64,000 bases of DNA from Streptomyces sp. H27-H1 (GTDB taxonomy: Bacteria > Actinomycetota > Actinomycetes > Streptomycetales > Streptomycetaceae), in NCBI RefSeq assembly GCF_026627445.1, contig NZ_JAPNLJ010000034.1, forward strand, positions 1 to 64,000, read 5' to 3'. How positions within the stretch are numbered: position 1 is the first letter of the stretch; every line of letters starts with the position of its first letter. Positions 36,731 to 45,802 of this stretch are shown piece after piece. Made by a program: the position numbers and the translations under genes. A model generated the notes under the pieces. That model was not told the DNA's origin, ran no database searches, and was given only the letters and a program-made list of their open reading frames with translations.

Positions 36731-36789
36731 GCCAGCGTGCACATCCTGCCCCCTCGGCAACCTTGTAGGAACCCCAAATGATCGATCAT

Positions 36790-39036
36790 CTAGGTGATGT
36801 TTCCCACCGGTATGCGGCCGGACAGCCGGGGCGCGACGGCCGTGTACCTCCTGCCTGCGGAAACCGTACGCACCGCCTGACCCAGGGCTTTGCGGGACCC
36901 GACCAGGACGACCAGTTTCTTCGCCCGGGTGACGGCCGTGTAGAGCAAGTTGCGCTGGAGCATCATCCAAGCCCCGGTCGTGACCGGGATCACCACGGCC
37001 GGATATTCACTCCCCTGGGAGCGGTGGATGGTGACGGCGTACGCGTGGGCCAGCTCGTCGAGCTCCGCGAACTCGTAGGCCACTTCCTCGTCTTCGTCCG
37101 TGCGCACCGTCAGCTTCTGTTCCTCCAGGTCGAGACCGGTGACCACGCCGACCGTGCCGTTGAAGACGCCGTTGGCGCCCTTTTCGTAGTTGTTCCGGAT
37201 CTGCGTGACCTTGTCGCCGACCCGGAAGACGCGGCCGCCGAACCGCTTCTCGGGCAGGTTCGGCCGGGCCGGGGTGATGGCCTGCTGGAGCAGCGCGTTG
37301 AGGTTTCCGGCGCCGGCCGGACCTCGGTGCATGGGGGCGAGGACCTGGATGTCCCGCCTCGGGTCGAGGCCGAATCTGGCTGGAATACGACGGGCGGCGA
37401 CATCGACGGCCAGCTTTCCGGCCTCCTCGGTGTCCTCCTCGGGGAAGAGGAAGAAGTCGGGCAGCCCGTCGGTGATCGGTGGCAGGCCGGTGTTGATCCG
37501 GTGGGCGTTGGTGACCACGCCGGACTGCTGGGCCTGCCGGAAGATGGTGGTCAGCCGGACGGCGGGGACCGGCCCGCCCTCGGCGAGCAGATCGCGCAGC
37601 ACCTCGCCCGCCCCGACCGAGGGCAGCTGGTCCACGTCCCCGACCAGCAGCAGGTGTGCACCCGGTGCCACGGCCTTGACCAGCTTGTTCGCCAGCAGCA
37701 GGTCGAGCATCGAGGCCTCGTCCACGACGACCAGGTCCGCGTCGAGCGGCCGCTCCCGGTCGTACGCCGCGTCCCCGCCCGGTTTGAGTTCCAGGAGCCG
37801 GTGCACGGTGGAGGCCTCGGCCCCGGTGAGTTCGGCCAGCCGCTTCGCCGCCCGGCCGGTGGGGGCGGCGAGGACGACCTTGGCCTTCTTGGCCCGGGCC
37901 AGTTCCACGATCGAGCGGACGGTGAAGGACTTCCCGCAGCCCGGCCCGCCGGTGAGGACCGCGACCCGGCGGGTGAGGGCGAGGCGGACCGCGTCCCGCT
38001 GCCCGGGGGCCAGCTTGGCTCCGGTCCGCCCGGCGAGCCAGCCCAGGGCCTTGTCCCAGTCCACGTCCTGGAACGCCGGCATCCGGTCCTGCTCCGCGTC
38101 CAGCAGCCGGCGCACCTGCCCGGCCAGGGACAGTTCGGCCCGGTGGAAGGGCACCAGGTACACCGCGGTGAGAGGGTCCGGGCCGCCCTGCGGGTCCGGC
38201 ACGGCTTCCCGTACGACCCCTTCGGGATCGGCGGCGAGCTCGGCCAGGCAGTCGATGACCAGCCCGGTGTCCACCTGGAGCAGCTTGACCCCGTCGGCGA
38301 TGAGCCGCTCCTGGGGCAGGAAGCAGTGGCCCTGGTCGGTGGACTGGGACAGGGCGTACTGGAGGCCGGCCTTGACCCGCTCCGGGCTGTCGTGCGGGAT
38401 CCCGACCGCCTGCGCGATGCGGTCGGCGGTGAGGAAGCCGATGCCCCAGACGTCGGCGGCGAGCCGGTAGGGCTGGTTCTTCACCACCGAGATGGAGGCG
38501 TCGGCGTACTTCTTGTAGATGCGCACCGCGATGGAGGTGGAGACTCCGACTCCCTGGAGGAAGACCATGACCTCCTTGATGGCCTTCTGCTCCTCCCAGG
38601 CGGCGCCGATCAGCCTGGTGCGCTTGGGTCCGAGGCCCGGCACTTCGACCAGCCGCTTCGGCTGCTCCTCGATGACCTCGAGGGTGTCGAGGCCGAAGTG
38701 CTCCACGATCCGGTCGGCGATCTTCGGGCCGATGCCCTTGATCAGGCCGGAGCCGAGGTAGCGCCGGATGCCCTGGATGGTCGCGGGCAGCAGCGTCGTG
38801 TAGTTCTCCACGGTGAACTGCCTGCCGTACTGGGGGTGGGAGCCCCAGCGGCCCTCCATGCGCAGCGATTCACCCGGCTGGGCCCCGAGGAGGGATCCGA
38901 CGACCGTGAGCAGGTCACCCGCGCCACGGCCGGTGTCCACCCGGGCGACCGTGTACCCGCTCTCGTCATTGGCGTAGGTGATGCGCTCCAGCACCCCCTC
39001 GACCACCGCCGGCGCCACGGGCGCGTTCGTCGTCAT
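36790..39036 (-). CDS. recD2: RecD2-type SF1B DNA helicase
   Basis: A 748-residue RecD2 helicase. The N-terminal OB-like segment and helix-hairpin-helix region (LIKGIGPKIADRI, VPGLGPKRTRL) precede the motor. Walker A is GGPGCGKSFT, Walker B is VVVDEASM, then GDVDQLPSVGAGEVL and a C-terminal UvrD-like motif HRSQGSEYPAVV. RecD2 unwinds DNA 5' to 3' in repair and is common in bacteria with AddAB or AdnAB rather than RecBCD. The ATG at 39036 (MTTNAPVAPAVVEGVLERITYANDESG) fits the family. It is divergent from the DUF937 gene. Confidence 0.93.
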   Translation of the reverse strand: MTTNAPVAPAVVEGVLERITYANDESGYTVARVDTGRGAGDLLTVVGSLLGAQPGESLRMEGRWGSHPQYGRQFTVENYTTLLPATIQGIRRYLGSGLIKGIGPKIADRIVEHFGLDTLEVIEEQPKRLVEVPGLGPKRTRLIGAAWEEQKAIKEVMVFLQGVGVSTSIAVRIYKKYADASISVVKNQPYRLAADVWGIGFLTADRIAQAVGIPHDSPERVKAGLQYALSQSTDQGHCFLPQERLIADGVKLLQVDTGLVIDCLAELAADPEGVVREAVPDPQGGPDPLTAVYLVPFHRAELSLAGQVRRLLDAEQDRMPAFQDVDWDKALGWLAGRTGAKLAPGQRDAVRLALTRRVAVLTGGPGCGKSFTVRSIVELARAKKAKVVLAAPTGRAAKRLAELTGAEASTVHRLLELKPGGDAAYDRERPLDADLVVVDEASMLDLLLANKLVKAVAPGAHLLLVGDVDQLPSVGAGEVLRDLLAEGGPVPAVRLTTIFRQAQQSGVVTNAHRINTGLPPITDGLPDFFLFPEEDTEEAGKLAVDVAARRIPARFGLDPRRDIQVLAPMHRGPAGAGNLNALLQQAITPARPNLPEKRFGGRVFRVGDKVTQIRNNYEKGANGVFNGTVGVVTGLDLEEQKLTVRTDEDEEVAYEFAELDELAHAYAVTIHRSQGSEYPAVVIPVTTGAWMMLQRNLLYTAVTRAKKLVVLVGSRKALGQAVRTVSAGRRYTAVAPRLSGRIPVGNIT

Positions 39037-39096
39037 GGCACGAAGCTACAGCCCGGGTCCGACGGGCCCCCCGGGCCTGTGGAAAGAAGGGGAACC

Positions 39097-39140
39097 AACC
39101 GTGAGGGGGTCCGGCCTTCCGGCCGGACCCCCTCACGGTT
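39097..39140. repeat. Perfect 20-bp hairpin with TTCC loop
   Basis: The arm AACCGTGAGGGGGTCCGGCC (39097-39116) and its exact complement (39121-39140) enclose a 4-base loop. There is no T-run. It lies in the gap between divergent recD2 and DUF937 genes, so it terminates neither. It could be a cruciform, a binding site, or a mobile palindrome. Confidence 0.95.
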
Positions 39141-39325
39141 ACCCCTCCCTCGTCGGACTTCCCGATCCCCCCAGATCCCTCCCCGGAAGTGCCGACGCAA
39201 CGTACGACCGCTGACCCCTGCCGGTGGTTGCACGCGGATCCGGAACTTTACCTTTCCATTACTCGGGGAGGGTCCGGACGTCATCCGAGGTGCCGCCCAA
39301 TCACCACAGAAGTAGCGTTCCAGGC

Positions 39326-39904
39326 ATGAGCGAACCTTCCTTCCAGGACGACGTGCTGAACGAACTCGGCGACGACCGACTGACCGAGATCGCCGGTCTC
39401 CTCGGCACCGACACGAACGGCGCCCGGGACACCGTCACGACCACGGTCGGAGCGATGACCGGCGACCTCCAGCAGAAGGCCGACGCCGATGACGACGACG
39501 AGGTCCGCCAGGCCTTCGCCGAGGTCACCCAGGCCCCGCTGGAAGGCGTGGCCACCCTCGGCGGCCTCGGCGGCATGCTCAGCGGCGGGATGATGGCCGG
39601 GGTCCTCGCCAAGGTGAGCAAGCCCGTGGCCAACGCCGTCTCCAAGAAGACCGGCATCCCGGCGCCCACCATCGCCCGGGTCATCGAGCTGCTGATCCCC
39701 GTCCTGCTGGCGGTCTTCGCCAAGCGCGCGGCGTCCGGGAAGGGCGGGGGCGGGTCCCCGACGGCAGCCGGCGGCGACTCCCCGATCCCGTCGCCGGGAG
39801 CGGTACCGGGCGCTGCGGGCGCGGCCCCGGGCGGCGCTGCCCCGGCGGGCGGCGGCAGCCTCGGCGACCTGCTCGGCCAGATCCTCGGCGGCGGCAAGAA
39901 GTAG
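39326..39904 (+). CDS. DUF937-family protein
   Basis: A 192-residue protein. LNELGDDRLTEIAGLLGTD and a pair of amphipathic helical repeats (ATLGGLGGMLSGGMMAGVLAKVSKPVANAVSKKTG, then PAPTIARVIELLIPVLLAVFAKRAA) match the DUF937 group of unknown function. The C-terminal third is Gly/Pro/Ala-rich and ends with GGGSLGDLLGQILGGGKK, a motif many DUF937 proteins carry. No signal peptide is seen. The ATG at 39326 follows an AGTAGCG region without a strong Shine-Dalgarno sequence. Confidence 0.85.
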   Translation: MSEPSFQDDVLNELGDDRLTEIAGLLGTDTNGARDTVTTTVGAMTGDLQQKADADDDDEVRQAFAEVTQAPLEGVATLGGLGGMLSGGMMAGVLAKVSKPVANAVSKKTGIPAPTIARVIELLIPVLLAVFAKRAASGKGGGGSPTAAGGDSPIPSPGAVPGAAGAAPGGAAPAGGGSLGDLLGQILGGGKK

Positions 39905-39948
39905 CACCCGACTCACCCGGCTCACCCATTCGGCCGAAGCGGCCCGCG

Positions 39949-39988
39949 GGACGGGTCCGGACCGCCCCCCGGCGGCCCGGACCCGTCC
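39949..39988. terminator. Bidirectional terminator between convergent genes
   Basis: GGACGGGTCCGG (39949-39960) pairs with CCGGACCCGTCC (39977-39988), and an inner CCGCC/GGCGG extends the stem after a one-base mismatch, closing on a CCCC loop. It lies between the convergent DUF937 and SnoaL-like genes. Confidence 0.8.
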
Positions 39989-39999
39989 CCGGCCCGCGG

Positions 40000-40374
40000 T
40001 CATATCGCCGGGCGGTAGAAGAAGGTCTTGCGGCGCTCGATCCTGCCGTCGCGTACGAGGTAGGTGTCGGCGAAGGCCTCGTCCAGGGCCGTGCCGTCCT
40101 TGTCGGCGCCCTGGAAGCGCCCCCAGCAGGCGGCCGCGGCCAGGCCGCCGGTCACCTGGCTCACCTCGTGGGCCCCCGAGGTGATGATCCGTTCGTGCTC
40201 GTAGAACCGGCGGATCCGGTCGAGACCCTCCAGCGCCGGGTAGCCCGGCCGTTCGTACACGGCGTCCGGCGCGAAGACCTCGCCGAGCCGGTCCCACGAG
40301 CGGGTGTCGATCACCTGGAACAGCCGGGCCACCAGGGATTCGGCGGTCACCGGTGCGGGCGACGTCGTTGTCAC
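40000..40374 (-). CDS. SnoaL-like/NTF2-fold protein
   Basis: A 124-residue protein of the NTF2-like superfamily: VARLFQVIDTRSWDRLGEVFAPDAVYERPG at the front and GRFQGADKDG with FADTYLVRDGRIERRKTFFY at the end. The fold serves as polyketide cyclases, isomerases and stress proteins; no catalytic pair can be assigned with confidence. GTG at 40374 is chosen because AAGGAG lies eight bases upstream; the longer frame runs through a heptamer repeat. It lies at the promoter-distal end of the biosynthetic-looking operon, 118 bases after the PLP aminotransferase, and may or may not belong to it. Confidence 0.75.
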   Translation of the reverse strand: MTTTSPAPVTAESLVARLFQVIDTRSWDRLGEVFAPDAVYERPGYPALEGLDRIRRFYEHERIITSGAHEVSQVTGGLAAAACWGRFQGADKDGTALDEAFADTYLVRDGRIERRKTFFYRPAI

Positions 40375-40404
40375 GGCCTTGCTCCTTAAGGGTGCGGACG
40401 GAAA

Positions 40405-40454
40405 ACGGAAGTCCGGAAGTCGGAAGTCGGAAGTCGGAAGTCGGAAGTCGGAAG
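40405..40454. repeat. Heptamer tandem repeat TCGGAAG
   Basis: Five perfect TCGGAAG units (40420-40454) follow CCGGAAG and ACGGAAG variants. The array lies 31-80 bases upstream of the SnoaL-like start. Slippage would alter promoter or leader spacing by 7 bases. Confidence 0.95.
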
Positions 40455-40491
40455 ACTGATCGGCGTGCATGCCTGCGTGCGGCGGGCCCGG

Positions 40492-41718
40492 TCACGGTCC
40501 GTCGGCGAGGGCCTTCTCCCAGGCCTCGGCCAGCCGCGAGACCCCTTCCTGGCGCTGCGCGTCGTCCAGGGAGGCGAAGGACAGGCGCAGAACCCGCGAG
40601 CCGTCCTCCTCGATGCAGAACGGCGTACCGGGCACGATGGCCACTCCCTGCGCCAGCGCGTGCGCGTACAGCGCGTCCGAGCCGACCCTGGGGTCGGTCA
40701 GCCGGCACCAGAAGAAGAGCCCGCCGCGCGGCCGCTCGAAGTCCAGCCAGGGCAGCCGCTCGCGCAGCAGCGTCTCCATGTCGCGGGCCCGGCCGCCGTA
40801 CAGCGCGCGCAGTCCCGCGAGATGGGCCGGCAGGAACTCCGGGTCCCCCAGCAGGTCGGCGAGGAGGTACTGGCCGAAGGTATTGGTCTGCAGGTCCCCG
40901 CACTGCTTGGCGGCGACCAGCTCCCCGATCAGCTCCGCCGGGGCGACCAGACCGGCCACCCGCAGGCCCGGGCAGACCGTCTTGGAGAGGCTCATGAGCC
41001 GGACCACCCGCCCGCTGTGGACGTCCGTGGACGGCAGCCGGCTCCCCTCGAAGGACAGGTCCCCGTACGGATCGTCCTCGACGACGAGGAAGCCGAACCG
41101 CTCGGCCAGCACGGCGAGGTGGCGGCGCCGCGCCGCGGAGAGCACGGCCCCGGTGGGGTTGTGGAAGTGCGGTACGACGTAGACCAGTTTGGGCCGCGCC
41201 CCGGCGAGGAGGCGCTGCTCCAGTACGTCGGTGCGCATCCCCTCGACGTCGCCGGGTACCGGCAGCAGCCGGGCGCCGGCCCGCCGGAAGACCTGTACGG
41301 CGCCCAGGTAGCTCGGGTCGTCCAGGGCCACCTCGTCGCCCTCGTCGATGAGGGTCTGGGCGACGAGGTCGAGCCCTTGCTGGCTTCCGGCGGTGACCAT
41401 CACCCGGTCGGGGGTGACGGGGGCGCCGGTGGCGGAGGCCCGCGCCGCGATCACCTCGCGCATCGGGGCGATGCCGTCGGTGGGGGCGTACTGGAGCGCC
41501 CGTACGGCCGATCCGGCGAACAGCCGGTCGGTGGCCTCGGCGAGCCGGGCCACGGGGAAGCTGTCGGGGGCCGGGATCCCGCCGGCCATCGAGAGCACCC
41601 CGGGGGCGGCGGCGGCCGCCAGAATCCGGCTGACGGCGTCGGAGCGGCCCCAGCCGGTCCGGCGGGCGAGCAGGCTCTCGATGGCGCCGGGGACGGCGGG
41701 TTGCTGTACGGGGCTCAC
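40492..41718 (-). CDS. PLP-dependent aminotransferase (class I/II, 2-aminoadipate type)
   Basis: A 408-residue fold-type I aminotransferase without the GntR domain of MocR proteins. Substrate and cofactor motifs include MAGGIPAPDSFP, TAGSQQGLDLVAQ, PHFHNPTG, and SLSKTVCPGLRVAG with the PLP Lys. The group includes LysN/alpha-aminoadipate aminotransferases, valine-pyruvate and aromatic aminotransferases. GTG at 41718 overlaps the TGA of the upstream exporter gene (GTGA), so it is translationally coupled to the cluster. Inferred role: making or recycling an amino-acid building block of the product. Confidence 0.88.
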   Translation of the reverse strand: MSPVQQPAVPGAIESLLARRTGWGRSDAVSRILAAAAAPGVLSMAGGIPAPDSFPVARLAEATDRLFAGSAVRALQYAPTDGIAPMREVIAARASATGAPVTPDRVMVTAGSQQGLDLVAQTLIDEGDEVALDDPSYLGAVQVFRRAGARLLPVPGDVEGMRTDVLEQRLLAGARPKLVYVVPHFHNPTGAVLSAARRRHLAVLAERFGFLVVEDDPYGDLSFEGSRLPSTDVHSGRVVRLMSLSKTVCPGLRVAGLVAPAELIGELVAAKQCGDLQTNTFGQYLLADLLGDPEFLPAHLAGLRALYGGRARDMETLLRERLPWLDFERPRGGLFFWCRLTDPRVGSDALYAHALAQGVAIVPGTPFCIEEDGSRVLRLSFASLDDAQRQEGVSRLAEAWEKALADGP

Positions 41719-43058
41719 CTTGCGTCCACCTTCCGCGGCTGCGCGACGATCTGGGGCGGGAAGTCCTTCAGACGCCACACCGGCGATTTCAGGACGACCA
41801 GGACCGCGGTCAGGAAGAGCGCGGCGGTGACGAAGAGCGTTTCCCGGAGCCCGATGAGGTCACCGAGCCAGCCGCCCAGCAGGGCGCCGAGCGGGAGCGT
41901 CCCCCAGGAGATGAAGCGGTACCCGGCGTTCATCCGGCCCAGGAGGTGATCCGGGGTCATGGACTGGCGCAGGCTGATGATGTGGATGTTGGCCATGGTG
42001 CCGCCCGCGCCGATCAGGGCGAACGCGGCGACGAACAGGGCCAGCGAGAACGCCCCGCCGTTCGCCGGAGCGGCCGGGATGGCCACCGGGGCCAGGCAGC
42101 ACAGCAGCAGGGCCGCAAGGATGGCCGGGCCGAGCCCGGTCCTGCGCTTGAGCCACTGGGCGGCCATCGAGCCGGCCAGCGAACCCACCGCCCCGGTGCC
42201 CAGCAGCAGCCCGATGCCACCGGGCGAGATTCCGAGCGTGCGGGCCGCGTAGAGCACGAACACCGTCTGGAGCGACATCCAGCACAGGTTGTACAGCCCG
42301 GACTGGAGGGCGCAGGCCCGCAGGTGGGCGCTGTCCCAGATGATCCGGATGCCCTGGATGATGCTCGTCCGGATCCCGGTCCGCTCCGTCTGGGGCACCG
42401 GCTCCGGCTCGACGCGTCGCACCGCGAGCAGCGTGAGCACGGAGACGAGGTACGAGATCCCGTTGATCAGCAGGGCGTAGGGGGCGGTGACCCAGCCGAT
42501 GAGCAGGCCGGCCAGTCCGGGTCCGCCGATCTGGGCCAGTGAACTGGTGCCCTGGAGCTTGCTGTTGCCCTCCACCAGATGCTGCTTGCCGACCAGCGTC
42601 GGTAAGTACGACTGGTAGGAGACGTCGAAGACCACCGTGAGGGTGCCCACGAGCAGCGCGGCGATGTAGACGTGCTCGATGCGGAGCAGGTCGAGCACGG
42701 CCAGCAGCGGCACGGCGCTGACCAGCAGCGCGCGACCGATGTTGGCCATGATCATCAGGGGCCTGCGCCGCACCCGGTCGACCCAGACGCCGACCAGGAG
42801 GGTGACCATCAGGAACGGGGCGTAGGAGGCCGCGTTGACGAAGCCCACCTGGGAGGAGCTGGCGTCGAGGGTGAGCACCGCGGTGAGCGGCAGCGCCAGG
42901 GTCGTGACCTGGGCCCCGACCTGTGAGATCGCCTCCCCGGACCAGAACTTGAGGAACTCCGGGTCCCGCCAGAGCGTGGCCGGCCCGGCGGCGGCGGCCG
43001 TGTTCGCGGCCGTCGCCTCCTCCAGCGGCTCGGCGGCCCCGTTCCCGATGTCGGTCAC
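41715..43058 (-). CDS. MFS exporter, DHA3/EntS-like
   Basis: A 447-residue major-facilitator protein with 12 predicted helices. It opens LWRDPEFLKFWSGEAISQVGAQVTTLALPL, the usual start of the DHA3 drug-exporter group, and has the DRVRRRPLMI loop motif A. The C-terminal half includes GPAILAALLL and NIHIISLRQ. Related proteins export siderophores and macrolides. It probably exports the cluster product or gives self-resistance. GTG at 43058 overlaps the TGA of the double ATP-grasp gene by four bases, and its own stop overlaps the aminotransferase start. Confidence 0.88.
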   Translation of the reverse strand: MTDIGNGAAEPLEEATAANTAAAAGPATLWRDPEFLKFWSGEAISQVGAQVTTLALPLTAVLTLDASSSQVGFVNAASYAPFLMVTLLVGVWVDRVRRRPLMIMANIGRALLVSAVPLLAVLDLLRIEHVYIAALLVGTLTVVFDVSYQSYLPTLVGKQHLVEGNSKLQGTSSLAQIGGPGLAGLLIGWVTAPYALLINGISYLVSVLTLLAVRRVEPEPVPQTERTGIRTSIIQGIRIIWDSAHLRACALQSGLYNLCWMSLQTVFVLYAARTLGISPGGIGLLLGTGAVGSLAGSMAAQWLKRRTGLGPAILAALLLCCLAPVAIPAAPANGGAFSLALFVAAFALIGAGGTMANIHIISLRQSMTPDHLLGRMNAGYRFISWGTLPLGALLGGWLGDLIGLRETLFVTAALFLTAVLVVLKSPVWRLKDFPPQIVAQPRKVDAR

Positions 43059-45667
43059 TTCGTTTCCACTCCCTCGGCGGCGGGGTCGACGTGGAACGCG
43101 CAGCCGATCTGGGCGCCGCGCAGCATGCTGACGATGCCCACGGCCGGGTCGGTGACGCCGCGGGCCAGGGTGCCGGCGTAGCGCCCGTCGACCATCAGCG
43201 TTCCGTAGGCCACGGCCATGTCCTCGCAGGTCTCGCCGTCCTCGGAGAGGAACCGCTCGGTGGTCGGCAGCAGGCGGTGCTGCAGGACGAACGGTCCGTC
43301 GACGGCCTCGCGCAGCTTGGCCACCCACTCCTTCTGGTCGGTGGTCCAGCCGGGGGTCACGCCGACTCCGCCGTAGAGCAGGGTGGGCTTGAGGACCAGG
43401 TGGTCCTTGTTGGCGATGGCGTAGGGCAGCAGGTCGATCTTCTCGCCGCCGAAGGTGACCTTCTCGTCGCGGACGAAGCGGGTCCAGGGCAGGATCCGGT
43501 CGATCAGCTCGCGCTCGGCCTCGGTGAAGACGGCGCGGTTGCGCTCGTCGCTGAGCATCGCGAGGCTGCCCTTGTTTCCGTACAGCTCGCAGTCGAGCGG
43601 GGCGAACAGTTCGACCTTGCCGGCCTCGACGGCGTCGAGCAGCGGGTTGACGAGGTCGTAGGTGCGGGGCTCGTCCGGCATTTCACCGGGCAGGAACATC
43701 CGGTAGACCACGTCGACCTTGCGGCCCTCGTGCACGACGTCGCCGTTCTCGTAGGAGAGGTCGCCCAGGTGGCAGACGACGGCCTCGAAGCCGAGCCGTT
43801 CGAAGGCCGGTACGACGAACTCCATCCAGCACTTGGACTTCTCGAAGCCCTCGGGCCAGTCGGTGATCGCCAGCAGCGGCCGCTCGATGCCTTCGAGGGA
43901 GGGCGCCTGACGGCGGAGCACCTCGGTGATGCGGGCGAGCGGGTCGGGGAAGACCAACCCCTCGGAGGCCGTGAACTCCGCGAACTCGGCGTCCTGGATC
44001 ATGGCGCGGGCGAACTCGCCCATCTGCCAGCCGCCCAGCGAGGAGCCGGTGTTGAGCTCCATGACGCGGAAGCCGCCGGTCTCGCGGTACAGGTCGGCGC
44101 GGGAGAGCGGGGCGAGCTCGTCCACGGAGCCGCGCAGGACCAGGTCGGCCTGGGTGGAGGACATGCCGACGGCCGTGGCGAAGGCGCGCAGGTCGCCGCC
44201 GAAGAGCCTGGCGGGTACCGCCTTCAGCAGTTCGAAGAGGCCGTTCAGGTCGTTCTCCAGGCCCGTGACGTCGGCTTCGCTGAGGAAGACGGGGCGGTTG
44301 AGTCCCTCGCCTCCGCCGGCCCCGTAGCGGAACCACTCCACGCCCCGGACTCCGGAGACGGTCATCCGGCGCGCGGTGCGCTCGTGGTCGAAGTAGCGGC
44401 GGGTCACGGCGTTCTCGACGCGGGCGCCGAGCCGGTGCGCGGCGACTCCGGAGACCTCGGTGCGGGAGAGCGATTCGGCGCGGTCCAGGGCGCGTCGGGT
44501 GCCGGCCGGGGTGTCGCTGACCGCGACGAGCGCGGCGGAGCGGGGGGTCAGGCCGCGCGGCGGGAGCAGCAGCTCGTCACCGGGCTCCACGAGGGCGACG
44601 GCCTCGGCCAGGTCCTCGACGTCCTCGGGGCTGGGCAGTACGACGCGGTCGACGGCGCCGTCGTAGGCCGGGTAGAGGAAGCGGACCTCGGCGCTGAGGG
44701 CGCGGGTCGGGGTGGTGTCGGGGGTTTCCTCGAAGGCGATCCGGGCGGCGGCCAGCGGCAGGTCCACGCCGGTGGCGAGCTTGTTCAGGTGCGGGATGAG
44801 GTCGCCGCCGAGGCGCCCGTTGAGCTCGATCAGGCGCGGGCCGTTCGCGGAGACGCGCAGTTCGGTGTGGGTGACTCCGTAGTCGACGCCGGCCGCGCGG
44901 TGCGAGTCCTGGACGAGCTGGGTGACGGCGTCCGCCCAGGGTTCGTGGCGCCAGTCGGTGACCAGGTGGCCGACCTCTTCGAAGTACGGGTGGGCGCCGA
45001 GGCGCTTGCGGGCCACGCAGACCGGGGTGGCCAGGCCGTCGACGACGACGCTGTCCACGCTCAGTTCGGGGCCTTCGATGAACTCCTCGATGAGGACCGA
45101 GGCGGTGGTGCCGGCGCCGCGCAGCCGGCTGGTGGAGGCGAGCCGGAAGGCCCGGCGCAGGCCGTCCACGTCCCGGGCCATCATCACGCCGAAGCTGCCG
45201 CCGAGGGTGCGGGGCTTGACGACGACGGGGAAGCCGATGGTCTCGGCGGCGGCGACGGCCTCTTCTTCGGTGGTGGCCGGAATGTAGCGGACGGCGGCCA
45301 TGCCGGCCGCTTCCAGGGCCTGGCGGGTGGCGTACTTGTCGCGGCAGATCTTGGCGGCGGCCGGGTCCATGGCCCGCATGCCCAGCTTCTTGGCGACCGA
45401 GGACACGGCGACCAGGGACCACTCGTCCCAGGTGACGACGGCGGCGTTCGCGACCTCGCCGCGCAGGTCGGCGACCGGGGCGTACAGCTTGGCCGCGTCC
45501 GTGGTGTCGGCGATGCGGTGGGTCTGTACGTAGCGGGCCTGCCAGGTGGGGGCCTCCGGCGCGACGAGCGTCACCTCGTAGTGCTCGGCGAGGGAGGCCA
45601 GGGCGTACTCCCGGTACTGCTGTATGCGGCTGCCTACGAGGATGACGCGCCGGCGTTCAGAGGTCAT
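43055..45667 (-). CDS. Double-domain ATP-grasp ligase
   Basis: An 870-residue fusion. Residues 1-400 are a standard ATP-grasp amino-acid ligase: KICRDKYATRQALEAAGM, FPVVVKPRTLGGSFGVM, VLIEEFIEGPELSVD, and the metal-binding LIELNGRLGGDLIPH. Residues about 440-870 form a second unit with ITDWPEGFEKSKCWMEF, PLDCELYGNKGSLAMLSDERN, HLVLKPTLLYGGVGV and FVLQHRL, which resembles circularly permuted ATP-grasp enzymes. Each would activate a carboxylate as acyl phosphate and join it to an amine, so one polypeptide could make two bonds. The ATG at 45667 is chosen. A 135-base G-rich gap separates it from the single ATP-grasp gene. Confidence 0.85.
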   Translation of the reverse strand: MTSERRRVILVGSRIQQYREYALASLAEHYEVTLVAPEAPTWQARYVQTHRIADTTDAAKLYAPVADLRGEVANAAVVTWDEWSLVAVSSVAKKLGMRAMDPAAAKICRDKYATRQALEAAGMAAVRYIPATTEEEAVAAAETIGFPVVVKPRTLGGSFGVMMARDVDGLRRAFRLASTSRLRGAGTTASVLIEEFIEGPELSVDSVVVDGLATPVCVARKRLGAHPYFEEVGHLVTDWRHEPWADAVTQLVQDSHRAAGVDYGVTHTELRVSANGPRLIELNGRLGGDLIPHLNKLATGVDLPLAAARIAFEETPDTTPTRALSAEVRFLYPAYDGAVDRVVLPSPEDVEDLAEAVALVEPGDELLLPPRGLTPRSAALVAVSDTPAGTRRALDRAESLSRTEVSGVAAHRLGARVENAVTRRYFDHERTARRMTVSGVRGVEWFRYGAGGGEGLNRPVFLSEADVTGLENDLNGLFELLKAVPARLFGGDLRAFATAVGMSSTQADLVLRGSVDELAPLSRADLYRETGGFRVMELNTGSSLGGWQMGEFARAMIQDAEFAEFTASEGLVFPDPLARITEVLRRQAPSLEGIERPLLAITDWPEGFEKSKCWMEFVVPAFERLGFEAVVCHLGDLSYENGDVVHEGRKVDVVYRMFLPGEMPDEPRTYDLVNPLLDAVEAGKVELFAPLDCELYGNKGSLAMLSDERNRAVFTEAERELIDRILPWTRFVRDEKVTFGGEKIDLLPYAIANKDHLVLKPTLLYGGVGVTPGWTTDQKEWVAKLREAVDGPFVLQHRLLPTTERFLSEDGETCEDMAVAYGTLMVDGRYAGTLARGVTDPAVGIVSMLRGAQIGCAFHVDPAAEGVETK

Positions 45668-45802
45668 GGGGACCACGGTGGATTCCTTTCCGATGCGGGG
45701 CGCGTGGAGCGTGGCGCCCCGAAGAACGGGGGGTGGGACGGGTGGGGCGAGAGGTGTGGGGTGAGGGGCGCGCCGCGGGGTGGGCCGCACGGCGCGCCGG
45801 GG

